NCBI GenBank assembly: GCA_035705495.1
Contig: DASSWB010000129.1
Span: forward strand, 1-22,421
From: DASSWB01 sp035705495
GTDB lineage: Bacteria; Bacteroidota; Bacteroidia; Flavobacteriales; Flavobacteriaceae
Length of the DNA stretch: 22,421 nt
Reading direction: 5' to 3'
The notes beneath the pieces are model-generated. The model was not told where the DNA came from, made no database searches, and saw only the letters and a list, made by a program, of their open reading frames with translations. Made by a program: the position numbers and the translations under genes. Below, piece by piece: positions 22,409-22,421 of this stretch (position 1 is the stretch's first letter; every line of letters starts with the position of its first letter).

Positions 22409-22421
22409 CTATAAAGTACCG

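Noticed and set aside
1..22421. CRISPR arrays, tRNA or rRNA genes, IS elements, toxin-antitoxin pairs, phage genes
   Set aside because: I looked for each and saw no regularly spaced repeats, cloverleaf-like segments, transposase motifs or phage-like products.

Overview
The window looks like a chromosomal segment of a flavobacterium (Bacteroidota, Flavobacteriia). The evidence is AT-rich DNA, a T9SS C-terminal sorting domain, a zinc-less DksA-like protein encoded directly after ileS, Bacteroidota families (DUF2480, DUF3078, patatin fused to an outer-membrane barrel), a TAnnTTTG -7 promoter box, and a SufA-B-C-D-S-E iron-sulfur operon. The genus cannot be fixed from the sequence. Both ends are chromosomal cuts: ileS is open at the left edge, and the promoter of the suf operon is cut at the right edge.

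Layout. (1) 2-4516, plus strand: the 3' part of ileS, a DksA-like gene, a strong terminator, a secreted beta-strand-rich protein, and lspA. (2) 4564-5583, minus strand: a secreted leucine-rich-repeat protein with a T9SS tail, followed by a spacer with a repeated palindromic motif. (3) 8619-5761, minus strand: a tightly overlapping operon of a RimB-like retropepsin-fold protease, a RimK ATP-grasp ligase, an aspartoacylase/AstE-like metallohydrolase and 5-formyl-THF cyclo-ligase. (4) 8818-12830, plus strand: uvrC overlapping a patatin/BamA-like outer-membrane phospholipase gene. (5) 22369-12864, minus strand: one long collinear run of sufA, sufB, a small lipoprotein, sufC, sufD, sufS, a META-domain lipoprotein, sufE, a SufT/MIP18-like gene, DUF2480, DUF3078, a PlsC-like acyltransferase and an unreported 55-aa two-helix membrane protein.

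How they work together. The suf block is a complete machine: SufS/SufE mobilise sulfur, SufBCD is the scaffold and ATPase, and SufA and the DUF59 protein carry or mature clusters. The lipoproteins and DUF proteins are riders of unknown role. The Rim block suggests a ligate/cleave system for glutamate tails or a similar peptide modification. LspA matures lipoproteins, three of which are probably encoded nearby or in the same run.

The most interesting structural points are these. A GC-rich palindromic repeat is read in frame as a loop inside the IleS editing domain, and a sister copy abuts the stop codon of the SufT-like gene. A decayed, internally deleted four-helix-bundle (23S rRNA intervening-sequence type) gene lies between sufA and sufB, flanked by inverted AT-rich repeats. 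The RimB-RimK-AstE operon and the 55-aa membrane protein also deserve attention. No RNA gene, IS element, CRISPR array or prophage was seen.
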